A stretch of DNA of 19,812 bases, taken from the NCBI GenBank assembly GCA_015655975.1, contig DVEP01000012.1, forward strand, positions 1 through 19,812, written 5' to 3'. The notes below the pieces were generated by a model. The model did no database searches and had not been told where the DNA came from. It worked only from the letters and a program-made list of their open reading frames with translations. The stretch's first letter is position 1. Each line of letters starts with the position of its first letter. Origin of the DNA: Eubacterium sp. Lineage in GTDB: Bacteria; Bacillota; Clostridia; Oscillospirales; Acutalibacteraceae. This document shows, one piece after another, positions 1 through 8,253 of the stretch. Position numbers and translations under genes: made by a program.

Positions 1-21
1 ATGTCTATATTCTCTTGGCAT
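1..21 (-). CDS. Start of a putative IS transposase (OrfA-like), cut by the window edge
   Basis: Only the first seven codons lie in the window. They read MPREYRH from an ATG at 21-19 on the minus strand. An excellent Shine-Dalgarno AGGAGG (complement of 29-34) lies seven bases before the ATG. From memory, short helix-turn-helix OrfA proteins of IS3-type elements in Clostridia often begin with a similar M-x-REYRH motif, so I infer the first ORF of an insertion sequence. Seven residues cannot prove this. Any other leftward gene with this start would fit the sequence equally well, but the protective stem-loop and duplicated short repeats just upstream also favour a mobile element. Confidence 0.4.
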
Positions 22-27
22 AACAAA

Positions 28-63
28 ACCTCCTATGATAGTTTTTATTCTACCATAGGAGGT
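28..63 (-). promoter_or_regulatory. Stem-loop hiding the transposase Shine-Dalgarno, with an extended -10 promoter in its outer arm
   Basis: Bases 28-37 pair perfectly with 54-63 (10 bp). After one A-C mismatch, 39-41 pair with 50-52, leaving an eight-base loop. On the minus strand the inner arm holds the AGGAGG ribosome binding site of the ORF starting at 21. The outer arm and loop hold TGGTAGAAT (55-47), an extended -10 element with five of six consensus bases. Transcription from it should begin near 40-42, after the outer arm, so the native mRNA would lack one arm and leave the ribosome site open. Readthrough transcripts would contain both arms and fold. This matches the known fold-back protection of several insertion sequences such as IS10. 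The promoter assignment is inference. Confidence 0.5.
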
Positions 64-119
64 CCATTTTTTCTATTGTCCATTTTTTACGGACTTGTTC
101 ATTTTAAAGTGCCTTTTTT

Positions 120-437
120 TTAACTCATTGAGTCTTTTACTGCGTCGCCTGCTTTATCAACTGCACCGCCTACGCCGTCGGCAACTCTGTCTGCGCCTTC
201 GCCTACATCAGAGGCAAGTTCCGAAGCATTTTCCTGAACTTTGTTTGTTGTTGTTTTTCCGTTGGTTGTTGAGTCGCCTTTTATTGTTGTTGTCGGGTCT
301 GTTACTGTTGTAACTGTCGTTGTTTCTCCCCTGACTGTTGTTGTAGTTGTTTCGTTTGTGTTATTGTCAGACGCACAACCTGTAAAAGCGCCTGCAATAC
401 AAAGAACTGCAACGATTGTTAATAGAATTTTTTTCAT
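120..437 (-). CDS. Small Thr-rich lipoprotein of unknown function
   Basis: This 105-residue protein has a basic start (MKK), a hydrophobic stretch and a lipobox FTGC with the lipidated Cys at residue 21, so it should be a membrane-anchored lipoprotein on the outer face. Residues about 25-65 form a Thr-, Asn- and Val-rich low-complexity linker with repeated TTT runs. The last 35 residues alternate Ala, Gly, Asp, Lys and Val (GEGADRVADGVGGAVDKAGDAV), which fits an amphipathic helix. The RBS AAGGAGT stands seven bases before the ATG. It lies 89 bp downstream of the YpeB-like gene on the same strand and may be cotranscribed with it. I recognise no specific family. A role in the cell envelope or spore is only guessed from the neighbour. 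Confidence 0.8.
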   Translation of the reverse strand: MKKILLTIVAVLCIAGAFTGCASDNNTNETTTTTVRGETTTVTTVTDPTTTIKGDSTTNGKTTTNKVQENASELASDVGEGADRVADGVGGAVDKAGDAVKDSMS

Positions 438-526
438 ATTATTACTCCTTATTGTTGTTATTTTTGCTTTTCAGCTTTTAAAACAGTTTGTATTATATTT
501 TTCTCATTTTGTTTTTAGTTATTCAT

Positions 527-1858
527 TTATTTTACAAGAGTGCCGTTGTCAGAATATAAAAGAAGTTTAATGTCTTCTTCCACACCTGTTTCGGCATTTA
601 CATAGATAAGCACTTCATCGAAATTTTTTTTGCTTCTGCAATGAAATTCGTAGCAATTTTTTTCTAAACCGTTTTCTTTTGGTATTATACAGGTTTTTAC
701 TCCTAAAACTTCAAGGTTTGGGTTGATACCTTTTTGAGCCTTATCTTTCGGTATGGCTTTTTTTATTTCTGCTCGTTTTTTGTGGTTTGTTAAATATCCG
801 CCTGCTTCGACAGATACAATTTTTCCGCTGTCCATCGCTACTCCGACTTTCACAAGGTCTGCATAGCAGTGTGTGTTGTTTGGAGTAACATAGTTGAAGT
901 TAATTAAACAAATGTTGTCATTTACAGAGTAGTAACTTTCTTTCATACTTTTGTATCCTGTTTTTTCAAGATATTGTTTCGCATTAAGAATAGCTGTGTC
1001 TTTGTCAATTTTTGTTTCTTCGATTTTTCCGGAATATAAAATATAGTTCAAATATCCGCCGTATTTTGTTATGGCTATACTGTATTTTCCGTAGCGGAAA
1101 ATATAACTTTCAAGATTTCCGCTTTCTTCGCCTTCGTATGAAATTTTATTTTCATCAGCATTAAGATATTTGGCTGCAATTTTTTTTGCTTCTTCGTCCG
1201 AATAGGTCTTTTTGTTTTTTGTCATTTCGGCCTTTTTTTGAAGTACGGCGTCTGCATACGGTCCGTCATATAAAAGTGTAGGATAGTCGGCAAATGTTTC
1301 TTCTGCCTGCGAAAAGGTATTTTTCAGTCCCGAAACATTAATTTCAGAATTTGCCGAAACAGAATTGTCGGTTATTTTTAGCCCGCTGTTGCAAAGAGAA
1401 ACCATAGAATTGACATTGTTTGCAAAAGAACGCGAATATTTTAAAAGCATTTCAATAGATTCTCTGTCCTTTTGACTTATTTCATTGTTTGCAACTGCTT
1501 TGTTTGAAATATATGCGGCATAGTCGCCTGCCTGAGTTAAAAATTTGTATGTTGTAGTCAAATTCATTTGAGAAACAGGAAGTCTTGACAACGCTTGCTT
1601 TGCGCTTTGTGTTTCTGTGAAAATGTCTGAACTTATTTCAGTGAGTGTTTCCGCAGAGTTTGCGTACAGTCCCTTTGAAAAGTTTGTTTCTATTGAATTT
1701 AGATTTTCACCGAGTTCGGACAAACTTTGCTGATAGGTTGCCTCAAGTTCGGCTTTGTAGGCGTTTGCGTTTGTTAAATTGATAACGGCAGCAGCAATAA
1801 TTACCGTCAGCAAAAGTATGCCAAACGAAAGAACTCTGATATATCCTCGTTTTGTCAT
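527..1858 (-). CDS. ypeB: YpeB-like germination/cortex-lysis protein
   Basis: The protein has 443 residues from the chosen ATG at 1858, which follows GGGAGGATTTTAT; an upstream in-frame ATG at 1921 has no RBS and would place this Shine-Dalgarno inside the coding region. An N-terminal membrane segment (about residues 8-28) is followed by a long helical region containing LNSIETNFSKGLYANS and LPVSQMNLTTTYKFLTQAGDYA, which match the YpeB N-terminal domain as I remember it. The C-terminal half looks like repeated PepSY-type modules (for example DEEAKKIAAKYL and KDTAILNAKQYLEKTGY). In Bacillus, YpeB is needed for the stability and activity of the spore cortex-lytic enzyme SleB and is encoded beside it. 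No sleB is next to it here. The next gene downstream is the lipoprotein and upstream the divergent proB. Confidence 0.85.
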   Translation of the reverse strand: MTKRGYIRVLSFGILLLTVIIAAAVINLTNANAYKAELEATYQQSLSELGENLNSIETNFSKGLYANSAETLTEISSDIFTETQSAKQALSRLPVSQMNLTTTYKFLTQAGDYAAYISNKAVANNEISQKDRESIEMLLKYSRSFANNVNSMVSLCNSGLKITDNSVSANSEINVSGLKNTFSQAEETFADYPTLLYDGPYADAVLQKKAEMTKNKKTYSDEEAKKIAAKYLNADENKISYEGEESGNLESYIFRYGKYSIAITKYGGYLNYILYSGKIEETKIDKDTAILNAKQYLEKTGYKSMKESYYSVNDNICLINFNYVTPNNTHCYADLVKVGVAMDSGKIVSVEAGGYLTNHKKRAEIKKAIPKDKAQKGINPNLEVLGVKTCIIPKENGLEKNCYEFHCRSKKNFDEVLIYVNAETGVEEDIKLLLYSDNGTLVK

Positions 1859-1949
1859 ATAAAATCCTCCCAAATTTTGATTTTCTTTATAAGTGTTTAC
1901 AAAAATAGCACTACAATTCATAAAAAATATTTTAAATTTGAAAAATTAA

Positions 1950-1958
1950 TGGTATAAT
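1950..1958 (+). promoter_or_regulatory. Extended -10 promoter of proBA
   Basis: TGGTATAAT is a full extended -10 element (TG-N-TATAAT). No good -35 is visible at the expected distance: TTTAAA at 1931-1936, 16 bases away, is only half matching, which is typical of extended -10 promoters. The start point would be near 1965, giving a leader of about 50 bases before the proB ATG. The leader contains a small hairpin (1973-1978 with 1984-1989) but is far too short for a T-box, the control element known for proBA in Bacillus subtilis. Confidence 0.55.
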
Positions 1959-2014
1959 AACATCTATATAAGTATTGCTAAATGCAATATACAGTAATTT
2001 TTGCGGAGAAAAAT

Positions 2015-2812
2015 ATGGAAATAAAAAACAGTAAAACTATAGTTGTTAAAGTTGGTACTTCAACTTTGACTCACGCTTCAACAGGAAAAACAAACTTGAG
2101 AATAATGGCGAAACTTGTGTCTGTCCTTGCAGATTTAAAAAACGAAGGGCATCAGGTTGTGCTTGTATCTTCGGGTGCAGTAGGTATAGGACTTTCTAAA
2201 CTGATGATTAATGAAAGACCGAAAGAGATTAAAATGCTTCAGGCGGCCGCTGCTGTAGGTCAAAGTGAATTGATGTTTTTGTACGACAAATTCTTTTCCG
2301 AGTATAGTCAGGTTGTCGCGCAACTTTTGTGTACAAAGGAAGATATAGACAATGAGGACAGTAAACAGCACTTTACCGACACGCTTAATCAGTTGCTTGA
2401 AAAGGGTGTTGTTCCGATTGTAAATGAAAATGACTCTGTTTCCGTAAACGAACTTTTAAACGGCGACAACGACTGCCTTTCTGCTATCGTTGCAACACTT
2501 GTAAATGCAGATATGTTATTTTTGCTGACGGATACAAATGGACTTTACGACAGTGACCCGAGCAAAAATAAAGATGCAAAACTCATCAGTGTTGTTGAAA
2601 AAATTACACCTGAAATAGAAACTATTGCAGGCGGTACAAGCAATTCTTCGGGCACAGGCGGATTTGCTACAAAGATTAAAGCTGCAAAAATAGCGACTGA
2701 AAAGAATGTCCCCGTCGTTATTATTAATGGCGCAAAACCGACAAAAATATACAGAGTTTTAAACGGAGAAAGCATAGGTACATTATTTAAGGCTGGTGAA
2801 AAAAATGACTGA
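2015..2812 (+). CDS. proB: Glutamate 5-kinase
   Basis: ProB phosphorylates L-glutamate with ATP to gamma-glutamyl phosphate, the first and usually feedback-inhibited step of proline synthesis in the cytoplasm. The 265-residue amino-acid-kinase fold shows VVKVGTSTLT at the start, SSGAVGIG, the substrate loop VPIVNENDSVSV, the nucleotide loop FLLTDTNGLYDSDP and GTGGFATKIKAA. The ATG at 2015 is preferred over one at 1982 because it alone has an RBS (GCGGAG) and puts the VVKVGTS strand at the usual position. Length is about 100 residues below the Escherichia coli enzyme because the C-terminal PUA domain is absent, as in many Clostridia. The stop overlaps proA, so the pair is translationally coupled. 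Confidence 0.95.
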   Translation: MEIKNSKTIVVKVGTSTLTHASTGKTNLRIMAKLVSVLADLKNEGHQVVLVSSGAVGIGLSKLMINERPKEIKMLQAAAAVGQSELMFLYDKFFSEYSQVVAQLLCTKEDIDNEDSKQHFTDTLNQLLEKGVVPIVNENDSVSVNELLNGDNDCLSAIVATLVNADMLFLLTDTNGLYDSDPSKNKDAKLISVVEKITPEIETIAGGTSNSSGTGGFATKIKAAKIATEKNVPVVIINGAKPTKIYRVLNGESIGTLFKAGEKND

Positions 2813-4040
2813 ATTTGAAAAAAATCTTTACAATGCTAAAACTTTTCTTGCCGATGCAAGCGAAGAACTTAAAAACGAAGCGCTGTTAAGTATCGCAAGA
2901 GAATTGATTGAAAGACAAGACGAAATCATCGACGCTAACAAAACAGACATTGAAAACGGAAAAAAGAATGGCTTGAACGACGGCTTGCTCGACCGTTTGA
3001 CTTTGGGAAAAGACAGAATAGAGGCCGTTGCAGAGGGCGTAAGACAAGTTGCTCAACTTGATGACCCTTGCGGTAAAGTTCTTGAAACCGTTACAAGACC
3101 AAACGGACTTGTTATTAAAAAGGTATCTGTACCTATCGGTGCAATAGGAATAATTTACGAGGCAAGACCTAATGTTACGGCAGACGCAGCCGCTTTGTGT
3201 ATCAAATCGGGAAATGCGGTTGTTTTGCGCGGCGGAAAAGAGGCAATAAATTCAAATATTGCAATCAGTGAAATTATGCGCGACGCAGTTGAAAAAGTAG
3301 GTATGCCTAAAGATGTCATATATTTTGTGCACGACACTTCAAGAGAGTCTGCAAATAAGATGATGAAAATGAAAGGCGTTCTTGACTGTTTGATTCCCAG
3401 AGGCGGTAAAAACCTTATTAAATCTGTTGTAGAAAACTCAACTGTTCCCGTAATTGAAACAGGCTCGGGAAACTGCCATATTTATGTTGATGAATTTGCC
3501 GATGTCGATATGGCGGCGAAAATTATTTATAATGCAAAAACACAGAGAATAAGCGTTTGCAATGCTTGTGAAAGCCTCGTGATACACAGTGCAATACTTG
3601 AAAAAGCGCTTCCTGAAATTGTTTCTGTTCTTAAAGAAAAAAATGTTGAAATAAGAGCAGATGAACGCGCATTTGCTGTTTGCGACGGTTTAAAAAAGGC
3701 AGAAGAAGACGATTTTTCAACAGAGTATCTTGACTATATCATCAGTGTTAAAACCGTAGATTCTATTGATGAGGCAATTGAACATATAAATAAAAACTCA
3801 ACGGGACACAGCGAAGCGATTATTACCGAAAATGAAAAAAATGCTGAAAAATTTATGAAACTTGTTGACAGTTCTTCTGTATATGTGAACGCATCTACAA
3901 GATTTACAGACGGTTTTGAGTTCGGACTCGGTGCAGAAATTGGTATATCTACTCAAAAACTTCACGCACGCGGACCTATGGGTTTGAGAGAACTGACAAC
4001 GACAAAGTACCTGATTTTCGGAAACGGACAGGTAAGATAG
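2805..4040 (+). CDS. proA: Gamma-glutamyl phosphate reductase
   Basis: ProA reduces gamma-glutamyl phosphate with NADPH to glutamate-5-semialdehyde, the second step of proline synthesis, and probably receives the unstable intermediate directly from ProB. The 411-residue aldehyde-dehydrogenase-like protein contains VPIGAIGIIYEARPNVT, the cofactor-binding region SGNAVVLRGGKEA, the catalytic Cys 252 in RISVCNACES, and the C-terminal signature GLGAEIGISTQKLHARGPMGL. The ATG at 2805 overlaps the end of proB by eight bases, with a GGTGA motif just upstream. A GTG at 2796 would add three residues and is possible. Nothing points to a gene for the third enzyme, ProC, in this window. Confidence 0.95.
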   Translation: MTEFEKNLYNAKTFLADASEELKNEALLSIARELIERQDEIIDANKTDIENGKKNGLNDGLLDRLTLGKDRIEAVAEGVRQVAQLDDPCGKVLETVTRPNGLVIKKVSVPIGAIGIIYEARPNVTADAAALCIKSGNAVVLRGGKEAINSNIAISEIMRDAVEKVGMPKDVIYFVHDTSRESANKMMKMKGVLDCLIPRGGKNLIKSVVENSTVPVIETGSGNCHIYVDEFADVDMAAKIIYNAKTQRISVCNACESLVIHSAILEKALPEIVSVLKEKNVEIRADERAFAVCDGLKKAEEDDFSTEYLDYIISVKTVDSIDEAIEHINKNSTGHSEAIITENEKNAEKFMKLVDSSSVYVNASTRFTDGFEFGLGAEIGISTQKLHARGPMGLRELTTTKYLIFGNGQVR

Positions 4041-4259
4041 TTTGCAGTATGAACTGTAAACAGAAATTAAAGACTATAAAATACTATGAATTGCTGAGTG
4101 TGATTGCTGCTGTAAAAAAGCGACAATCACAGTCGGCGCTTTGTGTTTTTAGATATTGTTTAAAATAAAAAAATTGAGAAGTTGCGTTTGTGTGAATAAG
4201 TCAGTTTTCACGCAAAAAACTAATTTAAAATTAAAAAACAAGAGAGGACTTCTTCTTAA
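4041..4259. other. Intergenic region between proA and the flippase gene with two hairpins
   Basis: The 219 bases hold two inverted repeats. The first pairs TGTGATTG (4099-4106) with CAATCACA (4124-4131) around a 17-base loop, with no clean T-tract, so it is at best a weak terminator for proBA. The second pairs TGTGTGAA (4189-4196) with TTCACGCA (4207-4214), including one G-U pair, about 45 bases before the flippase start, and could be a leader structure. TTGAGA at 4174-4179 is a possible -35, but no convincing -10 lies 17 bases on. No gene is seen. Confidence 0.35.
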
Positions 4260-5696
4260 ATGGATAAATACAAAAAACTTGCCGCTAATACCATAATTTT
4301 TGCTATCGGCACTTTTTCTTCAAAAATACTTTCATTCCTGCTGATGCCGTTTGTTACGGCAGTTATGGGTACGGGAGAATACGGTGCGGCAGACCTTGTT
4401 CAGCAAACGGCAAATGTTCTCATTCCGGTTGTTACTCTTGCCGTAAACTCGGCGGCACTCAGGTTTGCGCTTGACAAAGCGTCGGACAAAAGAGATGTTT
4501 TCACAACAGGTTTAAGGACGACTGTTTTCGGATTTTTGATTTTTCTTGTTTTTATTCCTGTTTTTCCGCTTATAAAAATAAACGATTTTTCACTCGGCGA
4601 CTATACGGCGCTCATATATTTGTTCATTCTCGTTTCTTCTATGCGTCAACTTTGCCAGCAATTTGTGAGAGGCTCGGGACAGGTTAAAACATTTGCAATT
4701 GACGGAATTTTAGCGACTGCTACAAATTTGACTTTTACACTTCTTTACTTGGGTGTGTTCAAGTGGGGCGTAAACGGATATATTTTGTCTATCATTACAA
4801 GCGACGCTATTTCTGTTGCATTTCTTTTTTGGAGAGGCAAACTCTTTTCAAAAATCAAGTGGAAGAAAAACAACAAAATCACAAGACAGGGTATGTTAAA
4901 ATATTGTATTCCGCTCATTCCTACAATAATTTTATGGTGGATAATCAATGTTTCGGACAGATATTTGGTAACATATTTTAACGGGCTTGATGCAAACGGA
5001 CTATATACCGCGGCGTCAAAAATCCCTAATTTTGTTATAATGTTTTCTTCAATATTCATTGACGCGTGGCAACTGTCTGCCGTGGATGAATACGACAGCG
5101 AGGGAAGAGCGCATTTCTTTACGAAAGTTTTCAGAGTGTATTCGGGCGGTATTTTCACAGTCGCTTCTGCGCTCATTTTGTTTGACCAGTTTATTACATC
5201 CATTCTTGTTGCCGATTCATACTATGACTCGTGGAAATATGTTCCTATTTTGATTATAGCTACAACATTTTCCTGTCTTGTAAACTTCCTTGCAAGTGTG
5301 TATATGGCGGAGAAGAAGTCAGTTATGAGTATGCTTACTGCAATGCTCGGCGCAGTGATGAATGTTGTTTTGAATATAATTTTTATACCCGAAATGGGAC
5401 CGAACGGTGCAGCAATAGCCACTGCCATCAGTTTTATTACCGTATTTTTAGCAAGAGTTATCAATACAAGAAAATATATCAAAATAGATTTTAAATTTGC
5501 TTCAATGATTTCTCAGACTGTCATTTTGATAGTTCAGACAGTTGTTTTGCTCTGTATGGAGCAGGGCGTTTTAATGTACTGTGTTGAGTTTGCTTTGTTT
5601 GTTTTGATGATTTTATTTAACAGAAAAACAATATTCGAACTTGCCGAAAGAATACTTGGTAAGTTTGTTGGAAAAATAAAATCAAAAAAAGAATGA
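4260..5696 (+). CDS. Polysaccharide/lipid-linked oligosaccharide flippase (MOP superfamily, Wzx-like)
   Basis: This 478-residue, highly hydrophobic protein has about 12-14 predicted membrane segments with short charged loops. Its N-terminus (KLAANTIIFAIGTFSSKILSFLLMPFVTAVMGTGEYGAADLVQQ) is typical of polysaccharide-synthesis transporters of the MOP superfamily, with the conserved TxxxP-F and EYG region. Such proteins flip undecaprenyl-linked saccharides across the membrane for capsule, teichoic or other surface polymers. A conserved late segment (AMLGAVMNVVLNIIFIPEMGPNGAAIATAISF) matches the C-terminal polysaccharide-synthesis domain. It stands alone, without glycosyltransferases nearby, so its substrate cannot be read from context. 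The RBS AGAGAGGA lies slightly far (about 10-11 bases) from the ATG. MurJ is an alternative, but the length and motifs favour the Wzx/SpoVB-like group. Confidence 0.85.
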   Translation: MDKYKKLAANTIIFAIGTFSSKILSFLLMPFVTAVMGTGEYGAADLVQQTANVLIPVVTLAVNSAALRFALDKASDKRDVFTTGLRTTVFGFLIFLVFIPVFPLIKINDFSLGDYTALIYLFILVSSMRQLCQQFVRGSGQVKTFAIDGILATATNLTFTLLYLGVFKWGVNGYILSIITSDAISVAFLFWRGKLFSKIKWKKNNKITRQGMLKYCIPLIPTIILWWIINVSDRYLVTYFNGLDANGLYTAASKIPNFVIMFSSIFIDAWQLSAVDEYDSEGRAHFFTKVFRVYSGGIFTVASALILFDQFITSILVADSYYDSWKYVPILIIATTFSCLVNFLASVYMAEKKSVMSMLTAMLGAVMNVVLNIIFIPEMGPNGAAIATAISFITVFLARVINTRKYIKIDFKFASMISQTVILIVQTVVLLCMEQGVLMYCVEFALFVLMILFNRKTIFELAERILGKFVGKIKSKKE

Positions 5697-5704
5697 TGTT
5701 ATAA

Positions 5705-5733
5705 TTGCAAAATGATAAAATTTAGTGTATAAT
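5705..5733 (+). promoter_or_regulatory. Promoter of glgP
   Basis: TTGCAA (5705-5710) and TATAAT (5728-5733) are separated by exactly 17 bases. The -10 is perfect and the -35 matches four of six consensus bases. It begins nine bases after the flippase stop, so glgP can be transcribed separately. The predicted start near 5740 leaves a leader of about 50 bases that is T-rich and holds no obvious regulator site. Confidence 0.6.
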
Positions 5734-5789
5734 GTACAAAAGATACTTTTTTATTTGTCTTTTTATTAAATTTTTTGGAGGATTTGCAT

Positions 5790-8234
5790 ATGAAAACGGG
5801 TATTTCTGTTACCCAAGCAAAGAAACTTATTGCGAATAAATTAAGCCACTTTTTCGGCGTCAGTCCGACAGATGCAAACAATGAACAATTTTATAAAGCA
5901 GTAGCTATGATTATTAAAGATATGTTGTCTGAAATGAACAGCGATTTTCGTCATACTGCAAAAGGTCAGGACTCAAAGAAAGTTTACTATCTTTGTATGG
6001 AATTTTTAATGGGACGCTCCCTTAAAAATAATCTTTACAACTTAAAACTTACAAAAGTTTTTGAAGAAGCACTCGGCAGTTTTGATGTTTCTCTTGACCA
6101 ACTCTATGAACTTGAACCGGACGCAGGCTTGGGCAACGGCGGTTTAGGAAGACTTGCGGCTTGCTATTTGGACGGTCTTGCAACAGACGGATTTCAGTCA
6201 ATGGGCTATTCTATCCGATATGAAGCAGGTATTTTTAAACAAAAAATAGTTGACGGCTGGCAAACAGAGTTGCCTGACTTTTGGCTGCCCGGCGGTGATG
6301 TTTGGCTTGTGCCGCGCGATGAAAGAGCGGTAGAAGTTAAATTTGAAGGTTGGATAGATGATTCGTGGGACGGCGATTTTCACAGAGTAGAACACAAAGA
6401 CTATAATTCTGTTGTCGCTATTCCGTACGATATGTATGTTTCAGGCTACGGCAAAGGTGTTTCAAGGCTTCGTCTTTGGGCAGCTAAAAAACCCGAACTT
6501 GATATGAGCCTGTTCAATCAGGGCGAGTATATGAGGGCGATGGAACAGTCTGCAATGGCAGAGGCTATTTCAAAAGTTCTCTATCCTGCGGACAATTTTC
6601 CTGAGGGAAAAAGTTTGAGACTTCGTCAGCAATATTTTCTCGTTTCAGCGTCGATTCAAGATATTATCAGACGCCATTTGGCAGAGTTCGGTACGCTTGA
6701 CAATTTACCCGAAAAGGTAGCAATTCACATAAACGATACGCATCCGACTATGGCAATTCCCGAATTGATGAGAATAATGCTTGATGAGTGCGGTTACGGT
6801 TGGGACGATGCGTGGAATATCGTTACCAAAACCGTTGCCTATACAAACCATACGGTAATGAAAGAGGCGCTTGAATGTTGGAGTGAAGAACTTTATAAGC
6901 GACTTCTCCCTCGTATCTATGAAATTACAAAAGAAATTGACAACCGTTTCAGAGCTTATGTTTGGGCGTCTTCTCACGATGCTGACAAAGTTGAAAGGAT
7001 GGCAATTATAAGCGGCGGCGTTGTAAGAATGGCAAACCTCTGCGTAGCAGGTTCATACAGTGTAAACGGCGTTTCTGCGCTCCACAGCGAGATACTTAAA
7101 GACACTGTTTTCAACGATTTCTATACGCTTACACCGTCAAAATTTACCAATGTTACAAACGGTATTGCGTTTAGAAGATGGATTTGCCAGTCAAACCCGC
7201 TTTTGACAGACTTTATAACAGAACTTATCGGCGACAAGTTCATTACTCAAAGCGATGAACTTTTAAAATTGAGAGAATTTAAAGATGACACGAGCGTTTT
7301 AAATCGTCTTACAGAAATCAAAAAAGCAAACAAAGAGCGTTTGGCAGATGTCATATACAAGAAAAACGGCGTCAAAGTTGACCCGAATTCTATATTTGAT
7401 GTTCAGGTTAAAAGACTTCACGAGTATAAGCGTCAACATCTTAATGCACTTAATATCATAGCCGAATATCAAATGCTTAAAGCAAACCCAACCATGAATT
7501 TCGAGCCGAAAACTTATGTTTTTGCATCTAAGGCGGCTCCGGGTTACTTTATGGCTAAAAAAATCATTGAACTTATTGACTCGCTTTCAAAAGTTATCAA
7601 CAATGACCCCGATATTAATGGCAGAATTAAAGTTGTTTTTCTTGAAGACTACAATGTCAGCCTTGCTGAAGTTTTGATGCCGGGCGCAGATATTTCAGAG
7701 CAGATTTCTCTTGCAGGTACAGAGGCTTCGGGTACGGGAAATATGAAATTGATGCTCAACGGTGCAATAACTCTCGGTACTCTCGACGGTGCAAATGTTG
7801 AAATTTGCGATGCAGTCGGCGAAGAAAATATGTTCCTTTTCGGCATGAAAACTCCCGAAGTTGAACAGTTGAAAAGAAATGGATATCATCCGATTAACTA
7901 TATCAATAACAATGCTGTTTTGAAGTCTGCCATAGATTTCATCAACAGCGGTATAAACGGAAAAACTTTCGGAGAAATCAGTTCATCACTTATGAATGTT
8001 GACCCGTATATGGTGCTTGCAGATTTTGCGGACTATCACGAAACGCAGATTAAATCTTCAAAGGTATATCAGGACAAAATCGCTTTTGCAAAAATGAGTT
8101 TGATGAATATAAGCGGTGCAGGTATTTTCAGTGCAGACCGCTCAATAAAAGACTACGCAAACAATATTTGGAAAACAAAACCTGTTGTTTTTGAAGAAAG
8201 CAATTCCAAGAAATCAGTAAAAAAATCTAAATAA
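5790..8234 (+). CDS. glgP: Glycogen/maltodextrin phosphorylase
   Basis: The enzyme releases glucose-1-phosphate from the non-reducing ends of alpha-1,4-glucans using phosphate and pyridoxal phosphate. The 814-residue GT35 protein shows the active-site stretch DAGLGNGGLGRLAACYLDGL, the HINDTHPTMAIPELMR region, VKRLHEYKRQHLN, and the cofactor motif EASGTGNMKLMLNGA with the probable PLP lysine at residue 653. Start: the ATG at 5790 follows GGAGGA with seven bases; the earlier TTG at 5775 overlaps that RBS. The C-terminus ends in a short basic tail (KKSVKKSK) not needed for the fold. The next gene is a GH13 enzyme, so the two probably work on stored glycogen or imported maltodextrin, although a terminator lies between them. 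Confidence 0.95.
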   Translation: MKTGISVTQAKKLIANKLSHFFGVSPTDANNEQFYKAVAMIIKDMLSEMNSDFRHTAKGQDSKKVYYLCMEFLMGRSLKNNLYNLKLTKVFEEALGSFDVSLDQLYELEPDAGLGNGGLGRLAACYLDGLATDGFQSMGYSIRYEAGIFKQKIVDGWQTELPDFWLPGGDVWLVPRDERAVEVKFEGWIDDSWDGDFHRVEHKDYNSVVAIPYDMYVSGYGKGVSRLRLWAAKKPELDMSLFNQGEYMRAMEQSAMAEAISKVLYPADNFPEGKSLRLRQQYFLVSASIQDIIRRHLAEFGTLDNLPEKVAIHINDTHPTMAIPELMRIMLDECGYGWDDAWNIVTKTVAYTNHTVMKEALECWSEELYKRLLPRIYEITKEIDNRFRAYVWASSHDADKVERMAIISGGVVRMANLCVAGSYSVNGVSALHSEILKDTVFNDFYTLTPSKFTNVTNGIAFRRWICQSNPLLTDFITELIGDKFITQSDELLKLREFKDDTSVLNRLTEIKKANKERLADVIYKKNGVKVDPNSIFDVQVKRLHEYKRQHLNALNIIAEYQMLKANPTMNFEPKTYVFASKAAPGYFMAKKIIELIDSLSKVINNDPDINGRIKVVFLEDYNVSLAEVLMPGADISEQISLAGTEASGTGNMKLMLNGAITLGTLDGANVEICDAVGEENMFLFGMKTPEVEQLKRNGYHPINYINNNAVLKSAIDFINSGINGKTFGEISSSLMNVDPYMVLADFADYHETQIKSSKVYQDKIAFAKMSLMNISGAGIFSADRSIKDYANNIWKTKPVVFEESNSKKSVKKSK

Positions 8235-8253
8235 AATAAATTGTTTTACACTA

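Larger units (their letters stand above)
1..90 (-). mobile_element. Probable end of an insertion sequence extending left of the window
   Basis: The stretch from about 62 to 90 contains the direct repeat GTCCATTTTTT twice (62-72 and 78-88), spaced 16 bases apart. It is followed inwards by a promoter, a hairpin and the putative transposase start. Such short repeated motifs are common at element ends, where transposase binds. The outer boundary is not certain. No target-site duplication can be tested because the other end lies outside the window. The type is inferred from the arrangement and the first residues of the ORF. Confidence 0.35.

Noticed and set aside
1960..2014. T-box or riboswitch in the proBA leader
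   Set aside because: The leader is about 50 bases, too short for either, and lacks a T-box sequence or specifier stem.
4745..5203. 152-residue minus-strand frame opposite the flippase
   Set aside because: Antisense shadow of a recognisable membrane protein; no RBS and no known motif.
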